The position numbers and the translations under genes were made by a program. This document shows positions 32,850-32,905 of a stretch of DNA of 32,905 nt, piece after piece. This DNA comes from an uncultured Flavobacteriaceae bacterium. GTDB taxonomy: Bacteria; Bacteroidota; Bacteroidia; Flavobacteriales; Flavobacteriaceae. The DNA lies in the NCBI GenBank assembly GCA_905479095.1, contig CAJQLD010000042.1, forward strand, positions 1 through 32,905, written 5' to 3'. The first letter of the stretch is position 1. Each line of letters opens with the position of its first letter. The notes beneath the pieces were generated by a model. It did no database searches, had not been told where the DNA came from, and saw nothing but the letters and a program-made list of their open reading frames with translations.

Positions 32850-32905
32850 ATGGAAACCCAACCAAATAACCCTTTACACGGCGTGAAATTGGAGCAAATT
32901 CTCGT
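32850..32905 (+). CDS. VF530-family DNA-binding protein, start only (cut by window edge)
   Basis: Only the first 18 codons are visible: METQPNNPLHGVKLEQIL. The NPLHGVxLExIL sequence is the recognisable start of the VF530 (DUF2132) family of small (~70-residue) DNA-binding proteins. It follows the helicase stop by 5 bases and may be cotranscribed. The call rests on this short segment only. Confidence 0.7.
   Translation, partial: METQPNNPLHGVKLEQIL

Noticed and set aside
1-32905. Search by eye for CRISPR repeats, tRNA or rRNA genes, insertion sequences, phage genes and toxin-antitoxin pairs
   Set aside because: No regular repeat spacing, cloverleaf, transposase or phage protein was seen. Base composition by eye is even and the genes are core functions. 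A machine search could still find something small.

Overview
The window looks like core chromosome of a low-GC member of the Bacteroidota, most likely a marine-type Flavobacteriaceae. The evidence is the gene content and order (nif3 with a CdsZ-like coiled-coil gene; rsfS-ftsH-LUD-cdsA-psd-ACBP), the protein sequences themselves, and repeated use of the Bacteroidota promoter -7 element TAnnTTTG, usually 14-30 nt before the start codon. The two best promoters (sulP and yaaA) also have a TTG exactly 19 nt upstream of that element. The genus cannot be fixed from the sequence alone. I see no tRNA, rRNA, CRISPR array, transposon, phage gene or plasmid function, and no gene-free stretch longer than 300 bases. 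All complete genes read as intact.

Layout. 1-5.7 kb: on the minus strand, the start of kynurenine 3-monooxygenase overlapped by kynureninase, then a lipoprotein MsrA, then a Nif3 / zinc-ribbon-like pair. 4.7-6.7 kb: plus-strand lpxK, a GNAT acetyltransferase and a VOC-fold protein. 6.7-10.7 kb: minus-strand lipA-gap pair, an ECF sigma factor overlapping a divergent Nramp-like transporter, and a small Cys-rich membrane protein. 10.8-15.7 kb: aqpZ (+), then murB and an aminotransferase (-), a secreted retropepsin/PDZ protein (+) and a DUF1573 protein (-). 15.8-18.4 kb: valS (+). 18.4-23.2 kb: a minus-strand cluster transcribed rsfS, ftsH, LUD protein, cdsA, psd, acyl-CoA-binding protein. 23.3-27.5 kb: birA (+), SRPBCC protein and pyrE (-), Nudix (+), SulP transporter (+). 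27.5-32.9 kb: coaD and ddl (-), then a PASTA protein with an RluD-type pseudouridine synthase, yaaA, a RhlE-like DEAD-box helicase and the start of a VF530-type gene (+).

Working groups of genes: kynurenine breakdown (kmo, kynU); envelope construction (lpxK, murB, ddl, cdsA, psd, a PASTA protein); cofactors (lipA, coaD, birA); translation and RNA (valS, rsfS, rluD-type, DEAD-box helicase); protein quality and oxidative stress (ftsH, msrA, yaaA); and transport (aqpZ, SulP, Nramp-like).

I did not find a clear undescribed multi-gene system. The best leads are the ECF sigma / Nramp-like pair, whose transporter has lost the family's metal-binding motif, and a CdsZ-like protein with no cysteines in its 'zinc ribbon'. 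After those come a palindrome lying over the kyn promoter and very compact convergent gene ends whose stop codons sit in or beside inverted repeats.
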